Part shown: piece by piece, positions 21,172 through 33,225 of the stretch
Position numbering within the stretch: the first letter of the stretch is position 1
Layout of the letters: every line of letters starts with the position of its first letter
DNA from: Turbatrix aceti
Taxonomy: Eukaryota; Nematoda; Chromadorea; Rhabditida; Panagrolaimidae
NCBI GenBank assembly: GCA_963969345.1
Contig: OZ017766.1
Coordinates: forward strand, 3,472,001-3,536,000
Reading direction: 5' to 3'
DNA: 64,000 bases
Translations under genes and position numbers: made by a program
The notes under the pieces: model-generated
Seen by the model: the letters and a program-made list of their open reading frames with translations, nothing else
Database searches by the model: none
Told to the model about the DNA's origin: nothing

Positions 21172-23933
21172 GGCTCACGACAGGGCTTCAGTAGGACACG
21201 ACGGGACTTTCTTTATGGCACGGCTGAAAAAACAGAGGTCAGTTCAAGGACGACAAAAAATTGTGAGTTTCACAAAAACCACGCGGAAACGTGCCAATGA
21301 AAACAAATCCCCTCCTGATTAGTGCATTGAGCAGAAACAGAGAGCACACGTCAGAGAGGCCCCTCAAGCACAGAAAAAAGTGGGTCATGAGGCAAACGAT
21401 GGGGTAGCGAAGACGGGCGCGACTGACGATCGCGCCTGGGTGGGCGATGAGTCGTCGAAAATCGCGCAAGTACCAGCAAAGATGAACGCGTCAAGATAAA
21501 TGGTTAAATTTTGTTTGTAAAATGACGACGCGCATCATTCCAAGGATGTTGCGACCGGCAAATCCGTAAATCTCGACGCGAGTCGATCCTGTGAGAAGAC
21601 AGGTGTCAATTGACGCCCTATCTTCCCTGGAACGAATCCGACAAACATTCCACCATCCGTGTCAAGTCTTATCCAAATCACCTTTTTTAGACGGCTGATT
21701 TGGACAAACAAACAGAAATTGTACTTTTTTTTTGCCGCAGCAGTCACGCTCTAGTAAAAAACAAAACAGGGGAGATAAACCTGATGGACAAGCCCTGCAT
21801 TGACACCCTGATCATCTACAGCGCACGCAGAGAGGCGACTTGGAGCACCGCGCGGTCTCCTGCAGGTTTCAAACCGAATGCGCATTCAAACCCCTGCAAA
21901 AACCCGGTTAAGTCGGGTGACTCAGCCGATTACCGTCGATTGACGTTCAAGGTGTGCCGGCGTGCCATCCTCCGCCTCGTGCCGTGTCTCAACAAAGGAG
22001 CAAATCGCGATCAAGAATGAATAATAAAAATCAGGACGGGCAGTAAAAAAGTGCATAATTAGTCGATTCTCATGAGTTGAAAAAATATAAGGCCTGAGAA
22101 AACGCAGGATAACTTTACAACCCGTTAAACTCCCGCAACGGCGACTTCCGTTGTCGAGAGGCACTCGGAGTGGACCGGAGTGCGATGCAATCTCACATTA
22201 GGGTGTGACAAGGTCGCATGCCATCGCGAGACGGCTGTTGCACAACTTGGATGACCAGGGTCGGGTAAACGACCTCCGGTGTCCCTCGGTCTCGCAAAAA
22301 CATGCCCCGTGTTTTTTCAGGGAGCTGCTGGCCTGTCGGCTGTCAGCAGCCCATCAATAAGCACCGGCGGCAACGAAGGACCCCAAAAAGGAGTCGCGCA
22401 GCCCCAAAACAGCCCAAAGCAGAGGCAATTGCACGTCGCACGGCAAGACAGGTCGGTCATCTGTCAAGGTTGGCGGTCATTATTGAGTCATCCCCCCTAC
22501 CTGCGTACGGAGGGGTCCTCCTACCCAAAACACGACATGTCACAGACAGCCGGAGTTCAGGAACTCGCTAAATGCTACTTTGGCGACCCTCGGCAAAATC
22601 GATTTTCGCGAAATCAGATGAAAAAAAGAGCGCACTTCCGACGGTTTCTCCAGGAGAAAAATCGCCTTTTGATGATTATTTTCAACCGCGGACCAGAAAA
22701 CTCATTAGCCAGAAAAAAAGTGTCGGACGGGGTCACAAAAATCAAATTAATCCCACGCAGCAACGCAGCACAGTAGCTACGCACCCCGAAAAACACAGAA
22801 AGAAGACCACCACCACCCCATTTCGCAGTAGCAGCGAAATTAACGTCCAATTAACAGCGCTGCTGCCGTCATCATCACGGCAAGGCCGAACCGAAACTAT
22901 CTCGAAGCGGCCGTAAAAAACACTTCTCGATGTCGACTGGCCGGCGGCAGTGGTGGTGGTGGTCGCGCAACAACCAGGCAGACAGCCAGTTGCGCAGGCG
23001 AAGCTGGAGAGTCTCAATTTCACAAAGTATCCTACTGGCGGGTTTGGTGGCATGCCCGGCCGGCGGTGACCTTGAAGCCCGCCTCGCACCGCCACCAACC
23101 GTGCTGCTGCTGCAGGCAGGCGGACCACTGGTTCAGTCGGGTTTTTTGCTGCTGTCGCACCGAACAGCTCCTAGCAGCCATCGGTAGACGCCGCTCGTGA
23201 GTACATACCCGAGTAACTAACTGATCATGCGTTTTTACACCAAAACAAACGTTTACCCAACTCGATCGCACCGCGATAACTCCTGCCATCGTCAGACCGT
23301 CCAAACACCCCAAAAACTGCCTAAAGCGCATGGAAAAAACTAATAAAACAGACAAATGCTCGGCAAATGGCACTCGGACTGGAAAAATGCGGCAAGACGA
23401 TCAAAAAACGAAAACGCGTCTCGGCACTCGAAATCCGCGGCGAGCCAACAATCACGTCGCGACCGACGGTCAAGGCCGGACGGAGTTGGTCCAAGACACA
23501 AAGGAGGGGGCGGCGGTAATGAACGAAGACGAGATGGCGGGATAAGGACAAGACATAAGTGAAATGTCGACGAACGACATAAAAGGTTCTGGCTCGCGAC
23601 CAAACCGCATCCCGGCGCTGACCTTTCACTCTCAAGGCATTCAACCATAAAAATTATCAACAATTTATTTTTCATCTGCAAAATGTTCATGCTGCAAAAT
23701 CAAAGAATTCACCATTTTTGTCACCATAAAGTCGTCATGCAACACGTACACAAACTATCTTGACTACAGTAAAAAATATTGTTCGTATAATTTTTTTCAA
23801 AAAACGTCTAAGAACTTTTCGTGTCAGGAGCACCGAAAGTCTTGCGTTTGTTAAATTTTTAGCGCGTATTGGTTTCGCGCTTTTCTCGGAGTTTTCAAAG
23901 GCTTGAGCCGCTTCTTCCTACTTTTGTCTTGCT
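21172..23933. other. Spacer upstream of RFC5
   Basis: About 2.7 kb with no gene I can support. Several frames of 80-165 codons exist on both strands but have no motif or splice structure. Promoters of the divergent four-pass gene and RFC5 should lie here. Confidence 0.4.
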
Positions 23934-25144
23934 ATGAGCTCACCGGTAAAGTCGTTACCAGTCACCAATTTGCCATGGGTCGAGAAATATCGTCCAGCGA
24001 CCCTCGATGACCTCGTCTCGCACAAGGAAATCATCCAGACAAGTTCGTTGCCTTTCCGGGACTTGAAACTCGTAATTTGGTTAATTTTTAGTCAACAAGC
24101 TGCTGAACGGTAATCAGCTTCCTCACCTGTTGTTTTACGGTCCTCCAGGCACCGGCAAGACTTCGACGATTCTGGCAACGGCGAAGCGCATTTATGGACC
24201 TCAGAAAGTGCGATCCATGGTTTTGGAGGTACTTTCGTGCTTTTTTCCTTGCTGTGTTTCATGCAGTGATTTCAGCTGAATGCTTCGGACGACAGAGGTA
24301 TCAGCGTGGTTCGGGAGGAGATCATCAGCTTCGCGCAGAGCAAGAGTCTCTTCGGTGGCACCGGGGACCAAAACAGCCCGCCGTTCAAGCTCATCATCCT
24401 CGACGAAGCAGATGCCATGACCAAGGATGCCCAGAACGCGCTGCGGCGGGTCATCGAGAAGTTCACCGACAACGTCAGGTTCTGCATCATCTGCAACTAC
24501 CTCAACAAAATCGTCCCGGCCATCCAGTCTCGGTGCACAAGGCACGTTGGCCTAAATTTTATATTTTTTATATACGAATTCGCGTTTTTAGGTTCCGCTT
24601 CAGTCCGCTGCTGAAGGAACAAATTCTGCCACGACTCGAGCACGTCATCAAGACCGAAGGCCTTTCGGTTACTCCTGAGGCGAAAAACGCGCTTTTTGAC
24701 TTTTCTGCAGGTGACATGCGTCGCATCCTCAACATCCTGCAATCGACGGCATTGGCGTTCAACGAGGTCACAGAGGATGCGGTCTACGCCTGCGTCGGTC
24801 AGCCGAAACCGCTCGAGATTCGTACAATTATCAATTGCATCTTTGACAGCCCTTTTGAGGTCGCCTGCGAGCGAATCAACAAATTCCGCATCGAAAAGGG
24901 CTTCGCGCTCACGGACTTTCTCGATCACCTTCTGAAATACGTGCTGGCCATCGACGCCGACCAGTATGCTCTTGGGTTGCTGCTCGACGAAGTTGCCCTC
25001 ATCCACGAGAGACTTGCCGTCGGATGCAGTGAGAAACTCCAGCTCTACGCGCTCATTTCGGCGTGTACCGAGTACAAACTCGCTTGTCTCGACAAAGCAG
25101 AAGTCGTCGACGATGGCGATGAAGGCGTCGAAATGATCGAGTAG
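23934..25144 (+). CDS. RFC5: Replication factor C subunit 5
   Basis: Exons 23934-24042, 24092-24228, 24276-24541 and 24592-25144 encode 354 residues (human RFC5 is 340). It opens with [18 protein letters not shown]. Walker A is [10 protein letters not shown] at residues 53-62. The sensor/RFC motif LNASDDRGI follows, Walker B is LDEADAMT with DEAD at 125-128, and the arginine-finger SRCTRFRF comes after [11 protein letters not shown]. The C-terminal part is the collar domain. The order of motifs and the [21 protein letters not shown] stretch match RFC5 rather than RFC2, RFC3 or RFC4. In the RFC clamp loader it helps open and load PCNA on DNA. The third intron must start with GC (AG|GCACGT), because only this joins SRCTR to FRFSPL in frame. 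The first intron has a GTTCGT donor. MED30 follows 258 bp downstream on the same strand. Confidence 0.96.
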
Positions 25145-25402
25145 GAATACTTGCTTCAAGCTATCGGCATTCGCTTCGAGACTCACTTTTTTGAATCTTT
25201 GGCCATCGGTTACGACACTCCACGTTTTTCTGTATCTCAATTTTTGTGCCTTTGTATAATTTTTACTGTGCTTTTTGTAAAAAAAAAAGATGCATCAGAA
25301 GACTGTAAGATATACTGTAGCCGTTTATCGGCATTTAGTGTACCTTGAACACGGTTAACTGGCCAAAAATTACGCGCAATCGTAATTTTTAATTTTTAGG
25401 CC

Positions 25403-27263
25403 ATGCAACGACCCCCGAGTGGCAACGATGGCAACACGTCGCAGCCGTCTCCCATGATGAATCCGAACGAGGCGATGCCTCCGGGCTTTCCTCCACCTGG
25501 CTACGGCCAGCCGATGGCCTTTCGTGGCAATCCCTTTTCGCCTGGCTCATCAGGTGCGGTTCCCAGCTTTCCACCTGGCAATTTGCCGATGAGGTAGGCG
25601 GCCTGTCTCGGCTTCTTTGCTTACAACGACTTTTTTGCAATACGAAAGAGGACCACTGTGTGTTGTTTTTTGCCAAAGCGGAAGTGTAAAGCCGATGAGA
25701 ACACGCGATAAGAAGCGCTTACTTTTTTTTGCCAACTGGTCGAAGGCTCATACACCACCTTTTAAGCCTGAGTCAATTTCTATTTTTTCGCTGCGTACAT
25801 TTTTATCAGTGTTGACTTTCTCACACTTTTTTAATCTAAATGGCTTCCATTTCTTATCAGCGCGCTGCTTTTCATATACCTGCTGTCTTTTACGGTGCTG
25901 AAATGCACTTTTTTCAGACCCGAACTTCTTCGAGCCACCAACCAGCCGTATAATCTCGGCACAGGTTCCGGAGGAACACTCATCCCCGGTCCCACTTCCG
26001 GCTCAGGCGGCACTCTGATTTCCGGCTCAGGAGCCACACTCTTCCCAGGTCCAGGCTTTGGCTCGGGAGCGACTTTTGTGCCCGGTCCAGGTCCCATGTC
26101 AGGTGGTTCTGGCCTCGATCCCACGTTTCGAAATATACCTGGCGGCCCAGGCCCCGATCCTCAGTTTCGAAACATGTCCGGCATGGGTCCGCCTTTCTCC
26201 GGCGTCCCTGACCGCTTCCAGATGTCCAATTATCCTCTGTCACCCCCGTCGCAGTCCGGGTTTATACCGATCGGTCAGCAGCATTCTGGCATTCCGCCGC
26301 AGCAGCAGCCCTCGTCATTCTACTCGATGCCACAGCAGCGGAACTTTGGCGACGTCACCACTTTTCCCGGGGGCCCTACCTTCCTGAACGAGCCTATGAT
26401 TCAGCCGGAGCCGATGAACTTTCAACCCGGGGTCATGGAGCCCTCGATGGGGCCGGGGAGCATGCCGATGTTTTCCCAGGACCTGCAGTCCATGCCACCC
26501 ATCGCTCCGTCCCTGCCCCCGGTCCAGATGCAGCCTCCTACGCAGTCGCTGACCATGCACCTGATGCCGGTGCCGGAAGTCCCGCTCCCACCCCACCTCG
26601 GTGAAGTCGAGTTCCCGGGGCCAGCCCCGGCGCCCGATCGCTCCACCGTCGACGACGACTGGAAAGAACGCATCATGGCGCTCAACCCCCGACCCCCATA
26701 CAGGCCGGAGGAACTCGAAGGCCTCAAAAACCGGTCCATCAGCACGCTGGTCCGCATCGGCAAAGACCTGATCGCCGACCTCAACATCAGGACCGGCAAT
26801 TTCTTCACGGTGGGTTTTTGGCCGATTTTGGACCCTTTGATCGATTTTGGTTCCTTTTCAGCAATTCAAATCCAACATGGAGCGCTGGGTGCCCAAGTCC
26901 TACCACGACCTGGAGCCGCTGCTCATGTACATCGAGTTCATCTTCAAGAAGCTCTGGGAGATCAGGTGTTTCATCGACCGCGGACGCTCCGGGCAGCCCC
27001 TCATGAAGGCCATTGACTTCGTCGAGCTCATGAGCCATCCCTCGGCCCATGTCCTGCCACAGAAAGTAGCCGACCTCCAGGCCGAGTTCGATCACAACGA
27101 ATCCCAAATCCTCGAGATACAGAGTCGGCTCATGAAAATGGAGTGGATGGTCGACGTCGCCAACATCATGCAGAATCCGAGTGTCCGCGACGAACTCAAC
27201 CGCATCGATGCTTCGGAGGCGGAGTCCAAAAAACGGTCGGCGACGACATCTTCGAAAAAATAG
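25403..27263 (+). CDS. MED30: Mediator complex subunit 30
   Basis: Exons 25403-25593, 25918-26809 and 26862-27263 encode 494 residues. The C-terminal 200 match the MED30 pattern: SISTLVRIGKDLIADLNIRT (compare SLCRIGQ...VYRT in the human protein), a helix FIFKKLWEIRCFID, and a final coiled coil ending MKMEWMVDVANIMQ. The N-terminal 290 residues are Pro/Gly/Gln/Met-rich and disordered, with about five imperfect copies of a GSGGTLIPGP-like repeat. Human MED30 is only 178 residues; nematode forms are known to have long Pro/Gln-rich N-termini. Mediator bridges activators to RNA polymerase II, and MED30 sits in the head/middle region. The ATG is 3 nt after AATTTTTAG, so a spliced leader or 5' intron is possible. 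Confidence 0.82.
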
Positions 27264-27269
27264 AATAAA
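27264..27269 (+). terminator. Poly(A) signal abutting the MED30 stop codon
   Basis: AATAAA starts at the base after the TAG stop (27261-27263). The MED30 3' untranslated region would be only 15-30 nt. Confidence 0.7.
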
Positions 27270-27526
27270 TACAGGATTCTTGTAAACACGCACAGGTTTT
27301 TTGTTTTGGCACTGTCTCACCGCGAAAAGATGGCGAAAAGGTTCTGTCTCGCCACGAAAAAAAGTAAGCCGAGTTCCGATCTTGGTTTTGCAAAAATCAG
27401 AGCAACTACAGGTTTTTATGAAATATATCTGCTCTCATCTCCAAAAACCACCTCTCATCAGATCCTAACAATGAATGAAAAAATGGCAGATTATAGAAAT
27501 TGATTTACAAAGTGTCAGTTCGGGTC

Positions 27527-30500
27527 TCAGACCTTGATGAGGTCTTTGAGGGCTTCGATGGCCTCGATGAGACACGACACGGACCAGGCCTGCGCCTTCG
27601 CGCTGGCGAAGCAGGGAGAGCCGTTCTCGTTTGTGAGTTCCGGCAGCGACTGCCACGCGTCGTTGTGGATGTAATTCCGATAGGCGTGGAGCCGCTCCTT
27701 GACGACTGCGAGGACGCTGGCCTTGCGCTCCGGATCACCGGATAGCGAGGCGTTGACGACGAGCGCGCGCAGATGGACGCCGGCGAGCCAGAGCCACTCC
27801 GGGCCCTGGTGGTAGTTCCAGCCGTGCGCGACGGCGCGGTCCGTGCCCTGGTTGTTGTTGTCGTAGTAGCCGCGGTAGGCGTAATCCGATGGGTCGAGAG
27901 TCTTGATGCCCAGGGGCCCGACGAGCACCTTCGTGGCCGTATCCAGCGCCCGGCCTGCCAGGCTGACGTCCAGGATGTCCGGCACCAAAGAGAGCGCGAC
28001 TGCGAAGTTGGGACGCAGCTGGAAGTCCGTGTAGCCCGCAGAAGACCCTACCGAGTCCTTGACGATGAAGCGCCGGTTGACGTATTCGTCCTGGGTCGAG
28101 TCGTCGACGAAGAACTGCTTGGGGAAGTTTTCGCGGAGACGTCGCGCCCAGTCCGACCACGTCCAGTGCTCCGAGTCGGCAGAAAGGCCGCCGTGCGGAA
28201 ACGCACCCGAAGCGTGGAGCTGCGCGAGGCGCTCTGCGACGTACAGCGCCAGCCCCTGCAGCTCGACAGCCGCGCCATCGCGGGGGGTCGCTGGGCGTCC
28301 TTTGTTGCCGGCAGCCACGCTGCTGCCCATCTTGTCCATCCACGTGCCGCAGTTATCGGGATTGCCTCCGGCGACGAAGCCCGTAACCCGATCGATCCTG
28401 GCGTCAACGTTGAAGCCGTTGTCGGACATCTGGTCGTCGATCTGCCAGCCGGCGTTCCTCTCCCGGAAGGAGATGCCTGCAAAGTGGCGCTGCAGAGCCT
28501 CGTTGATGACTTCCTGGAGCGGCTGCGTCGTGGAATCCGCGTCGTAGGGCGAGTCGTCAGTGGGGTAGATCCGCCGCACCGGAGCCTTCAGGATCTCGGC
28601 TCCGTTCGGGACGCGGTCGATGTAATTGACGATCGCCGCCAGCCAGAACCAGACGGCGTCTCGGCAGTTGTACCGCGAGCATTTTCCCTCGCCGAGCAGG
28701 TTCGGGATGAGGCCGTGTCGCAGAGCCCCTCCGTAGGCCAGGATGATGCTGCGCGCGTCCGCGAATCGGCCTGTGGCCAGCAGGAGACCCGGGAGCGCGA
28801 TGAACGTGTCGCGGCCCCAGTTGCGCCAGATGCCCTCGGAGAAGTGGGGCAGGCCGGCGGAGAGCGACGAGGGAATCGAGTCGCCGGGCTCCAGTACGGG
28901 GTCGACGACGGGAGGCATGCGGGCAGAGCGGATGTCCGTCGTGAGCACGATCGAGTTGAGGGCCAGCGCGCGGCCAAGACGGGTGTTGCCCACCACTGTC
29001 AGCCTAAATACAACAAAACTTCACTCGCCAATTCCTTAAAAAACTCACTTGGAAAGCGCGACGTCGACGATCGTATTCCTGAGGTAGCTGAAGACCAGCT
29101 CAAAGTAGCAGGGCCTGAGGAAGTTCGGCAGGTCGTCCAAAGGCGCGAATGCCTCCTTGAAGATCTTGGCGATCTCCGCGAGCTGAGGCAGTCGTTCGAG
29201 ACGAGCGACGTAATATCCGACGAGCCAGGTGCCGTCCCTGAGATTCTGGCACAGCGGATGGCCCAGGTCGTTGGTCTCGTGGATGCGCCTGATGACCGGC
29301 TGCACGCCTTCGATGCCTGCGTAGACCAGCTTGCCGGTGACGGCGACTTCGTAGGCCCCGGCGCCGTGCTCGCTCTGTTCCTCGGACTCGCAACGGTAGA
29401 GGATGTAGTTGAGCGTCTGGAGCGAGAGCGGCTCGACTGCCTTGGCCAGGCGATCGGCGACCACCGGCGAAGAGACTGTCGACTCGATCTGGCGCACGGC
29501 GTTCGTCGTCGACTGCTTCGGGTTGATCTTGAACGCGATGACGGAGCCAGAGGTAAAACTCTTGAAGTAGATGTCGTTAGAAGGCGAGATGCCGACCGCG
29601 AGGCACTTGTCAAAGGCGGGGTGCTCGTAGATCTCGACAACGAACTTGCTGTTGCCCGCGATGAAGGGCTCGTCTTCGTCGTCGCCCTTCGGCTCCGGCA
29701 GTTCGACGGTCTTGACTTCGAAGAGAATGTCCGCGATCTCGTCTTCGATGTGGATGGCCTGGGCCTCGGCATTCCAGTTGAAGCCTGAGAAGCACGTGTG
29801 CGAGACGACCAACACCGATTCCCGTGTCGCTGGGTTGTGGCGCGTGACCGCGACCACGTCCACGTTGACCTGGTCGACGAAGATCTCGTTGTATCCCTGG
29901 GCAGCCAGGTCGGCGTGCAGGTCGTTGAAGAGCTTCCTCGCGCGCACCATGCCCCCGCCCCGGGCCTCCACCTCGGCCCACGTAGCGTAGAGCCGTTCCT
30001 CCTTGACCACGTCGATGCGGAACGGCACGAACTCATCGTAGCCCCGGTTGGAGCCGCTCGCGCAGTAGGCGATCGAAGTCATGGCCGCCGTCGGCACGTG
30101 GTCGTACGCCGTCCGTTTCTGTGCCGGAGGAGGGTTGTCATGCGTCTGATCGTAAAACAACGCATGGGCAACATGCGGCAGTGCGGGGCGTGTTGCCTTG
30201 GACCGGAAGCCACCCACGGGATCTCCGCCGTAGCGGTAGACAAATCGGCCTTGTTCGTGGGAATCAGGGGCATTCTGAGCTTCTCGGATGAGCGATGAGA
30301 TGCCGAGTTTGTTGACAAAGACGTTGTCGAGCTGCTCGCTGCCTGTAAAGAGCTCCGCGCTGACGTAGAGGTGAGGCCGGACGGCGCGCGCCTTCTCCAA
30401 CAAATACTGTGCGACGTTGATAGGCGTGCTGTGACAGTTGTCGATGCGGAAGCCGTGGAAGAGCCGCGCACAGGTCTCCGTGTACTTTGTCATGTACTCC

Positions 30501-32259
30501 CAGAGGAAGGGGCTGTGCTCGGGGCTGTCGCCGTAGTTGAGCTTCACGCAGTCGCCCCAGCAAATGAGCTCGCGGCGGAGATACACCTGGGATGGGTAGA
30601 CGGCAAAGTTGCGCATCGGGTCGTCGCACATCACCCAGCCGTTGCACGCCAGCAGCAGGCGTCCGCGCTCGGCGTCGAACGCGTCTCGCTCGTCTTCGGC
30701 GACGTCGGTCGTTTTGTACGGGTGCAGGAAGTAGTTGGTCACCAGGGGGAGCTCGTCGGTGACCAGGCCATAGCGAGGGCCGTGTCCGGCTACTCGCTCG
30801 TACTGCACGTGGCCCATGAGGGCGTTGACAATAGATCCATGCAGGGCAGCGGTCTGATCGTTTCTGATCGAGTCATTTCGGGCTTTGAGTTCAGCTTCCA
30901 ATTCGGCAAACAAACCATTTTCAGCGTCGGTATTGCCGCGGTTATGCCCGCTAAAACAGACCGTAAACTATTTTTTGATTTTCGCGCCAAGACAAAAACT
31001 ACTCACATTCGTTGCAAGAATCGCCTGACAGCAGCGTCAATGTTTACGGTAGAGCTTTTGCGTCTGAATTGCAGGTCCTGCTCGACGATCCAATCTGTCG
31101 ATCCATCGTGGACCGTGTCAAACGTGGATGTTCCGACAGCACTGCGAAGTGCCTGGATGATGCCGGGGACGTCGAGTTGGAAAAACTCGTAGAGCTTGAG
31201 CGGCGGCAAGACTTCAGTCTCGAGTAGCCACCGGAGCGCTCCCAGATGACCGTCGTTGTCAATCACGGCCGGCAGACCTCTGTCAGCGTATTCGCCGGCG
31301 CCGATGCGTCGACTGAAGTGAACGAGAGCGCGGTCGAGGATGTAGGCCGGCCTGAGATGGGGGGAGTTGACGCAATTGAAGCCAGACTCCGGGTGCTCCT
31401 GCAGCCAGGGCGCGTTCTTCGCTACGTGGTTCCATACGACGTCCTGGATCGCGAGGACACCCCAGTTGTTCTCGATTCGGCGGAGGAGGGCGTCGACGTC
31501 GTCGAAGGTGACGCCGGGACCCAGGGAGGGGTTGGGGGCCTGGTAGTCGGCGATGGAGTAGCTGCTGTTCGAGACTCCCAATGTCTGGATCGGCGTGAGG
31601 TGGAGCAGGTTATACCCGGCCTGATGGGAGACTTCCAGCCTCGATTCCCATTCTGAGAGGGGGCCCAGCAGCTTGGTAAGGTGCGTGATGCAGCTCAAAC
31701 CGTTCACCGATATTTTCTTCGAGCCCAGCGACCATTCCGGCACGATGTGGAAGTAGCCACTGCCAGTGGGGATTTTCGCGTCCTTCAGGTAGTAATTGAA
31801 GCTGAAAAGCCAAATTATCGCCGTAGAAGTCTTTCAAAAATTTGAAATGACCCATAAAAAATCAGATAACACTCTGTGTGCATAAAAATTAAAGAACAGT
31901 CCAAGTGTTCCCTCTTTTTGTTACGTGCAAAACTTTGCAAAATCGTAGACAACTCAACTTACTGGAAAGAACCGAACTGATCACACACGTAGTCGGCGTG
32001 TGTGTCGAAGTCGTCGATGCGCGTGGGTTCGGCGAGGACGAGCTCCTTGTTGCCCGGGGTGATGACGATCCTCACAGGCTGCGCGTAGAGTCCGCGTCCA
32101 AGCGTGAAGCGGAGAATCCAGCCTGAAAGCGCGCCCCGTCGTGCCAATGCCCGCCTCGTCCACGAACCCACCTTTTTCGAGGCGGTAGACCGTGCTCTCG
32201 AGGTTCTCGCCGGCGTTGAGCTCGATGCAGAGCGTGGTCGGGACCGGCGGCGGTGTCAT
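27527..32259 (-). CDS. AGL: Glycogen debranching enzyme (4-alpha-glucanotransferase / amylo-1,6-glucosidase)
   Basis: Minus-strand exons 32259-32172, 32122-31963, 31801-31007, 30950-29049 and 29003-27527 encode about 1473 residues (human AGL 1532). The N-terminal transferase half contains GWILRFTLGRGL, WESRLEVSHQAGYNLLHLTPIQTLG, DVVWNHVAKNAPWLQEHPE and NLVNSPHL-like (CVNSPHLRPA) motifs, then RRELICWGDCVKLNYG, FRIDNCHSTPINVAQY and AELFTGSEQLDNVF, which hold the nucleophile Asp and acid Glu of this GH13-type domain. The C-terminal glucosidase half contains GRDTFIALPGLLL, LRHGLIPNLLGEG, ERNAGWQID, GGNPDNCGTWMDKMG and NYHQGPEWLW, and ends with LPELTNENGSPC. The enzyme moves maltotriosyl units from a branch stub and then cleaves the alpha-1,6-linked glucose, in the cytosol. 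All motifs are intact. Introns are 45-161 nt. Confidence 0.97.
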
Positions 32260-33225
32260 GGCGCGTTTGAAACTTTTATATCGATCTGGGGTTAAATTGA
32301 TGATGTGAGACGGTTCAAAAACAAACAACAATCAAACAACGTCGCAACGACACGGGGAAGAGCGGGTAACGCACACGCTCGTAAAGCTAGACAGCCGACC
32401 GACCCGCCGAGACGACGACCTGGTCTGGCTGGGCACGGGCGGCCCCTGCGGTGTGCTCTGCTCCCGAGCAGTCGACGGACGCCACCGCCGCCGCTCAAAC
32501 TCGAGAAAAAACAATTTCGTAGCTAAGCGGATCACTTCCTGGGCCACGAATGAGTTCCGCAGCGTGCGGGAGGGCACGCCGGCGCGAGAAGCAAGCCAAC
32601 GCATGGGAAATAATCCCAAGGCGCTTTCAAGTGCAAAACCGGGCAGACGCGTTGTTCTCTGCGTAATTTGGCGTAAAGGGTTTGTTCTTTTATGCGACGG
32701 CTCGGAAGTTTGTCTTTGAAGACAGGTAATCGAACCCTGCGTGGTTTGCTGTTGTTTTGATGCGTCTGAATGGGCCATTTATTGGTTGACCTTCGTGTTA
32801 TCGATAACAATAATCGAGTTTTTTGGTTTTTACGATCCATTAGACGTGTACAAACAAACATCAACCGTTAAATAGATGCAAAGATTTATTTTTAAAAAGT
32901 GCCGTCATCTTTTCTTTTCGGTTGCATTTGTTGTGCTGACTTGGTCACCGATAATTGAACAAACATCTCATTTTTATACTTCCGCAAAGAAAAACAATGG
33001 ATACAAACAAATGTGAAAGACATTATTACGCTGTGTCGGGGGCTAGGTACATGCGAAACTACAACGACGCAGAAACGGTCGTTAAATGGCGTGTCTCGAA
33101 GAATACGTGCCGTTGCGGACGTCTAATCTGAGAGAATAGTGGCAGGTTGCTGTGCGTGTGATACCGGTTTGACGAGGAGGTCACGGAGACCGAGTGGCGG
33201 TGGTGGGGAAGGAGGGGAGACGGGT
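32260..33225. other. Spacer between AGL and peroxidase genes
   Basis: Both neighbours are on the minus strand, so this holds the peroxidase 3' untranslated region and the AGL promoter. No other gene seen. Confidence 0.4.
32885..32890 (-). terminator. Poly(A) signal AATAAA, minus strand
   Basis: TTTATT on the + strand, 336 nt after the peroxidase stop. It is the nearest exact signal I noticed for that gene. Confidence 0.4.

Noticed and set aside
27773..29788. 671-codon open frame on the + strand
   Set aside because: It is antisense to the AGL exons. The strong G/C third-position bias of real exons suppresses stops on the opposite strand; the translation has no motif.
32272..32281. TATA-like motif before AGL
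   Set aside because: It lies only about 13 nt before the chosen ATG, too close to direct transcription of the start codon.
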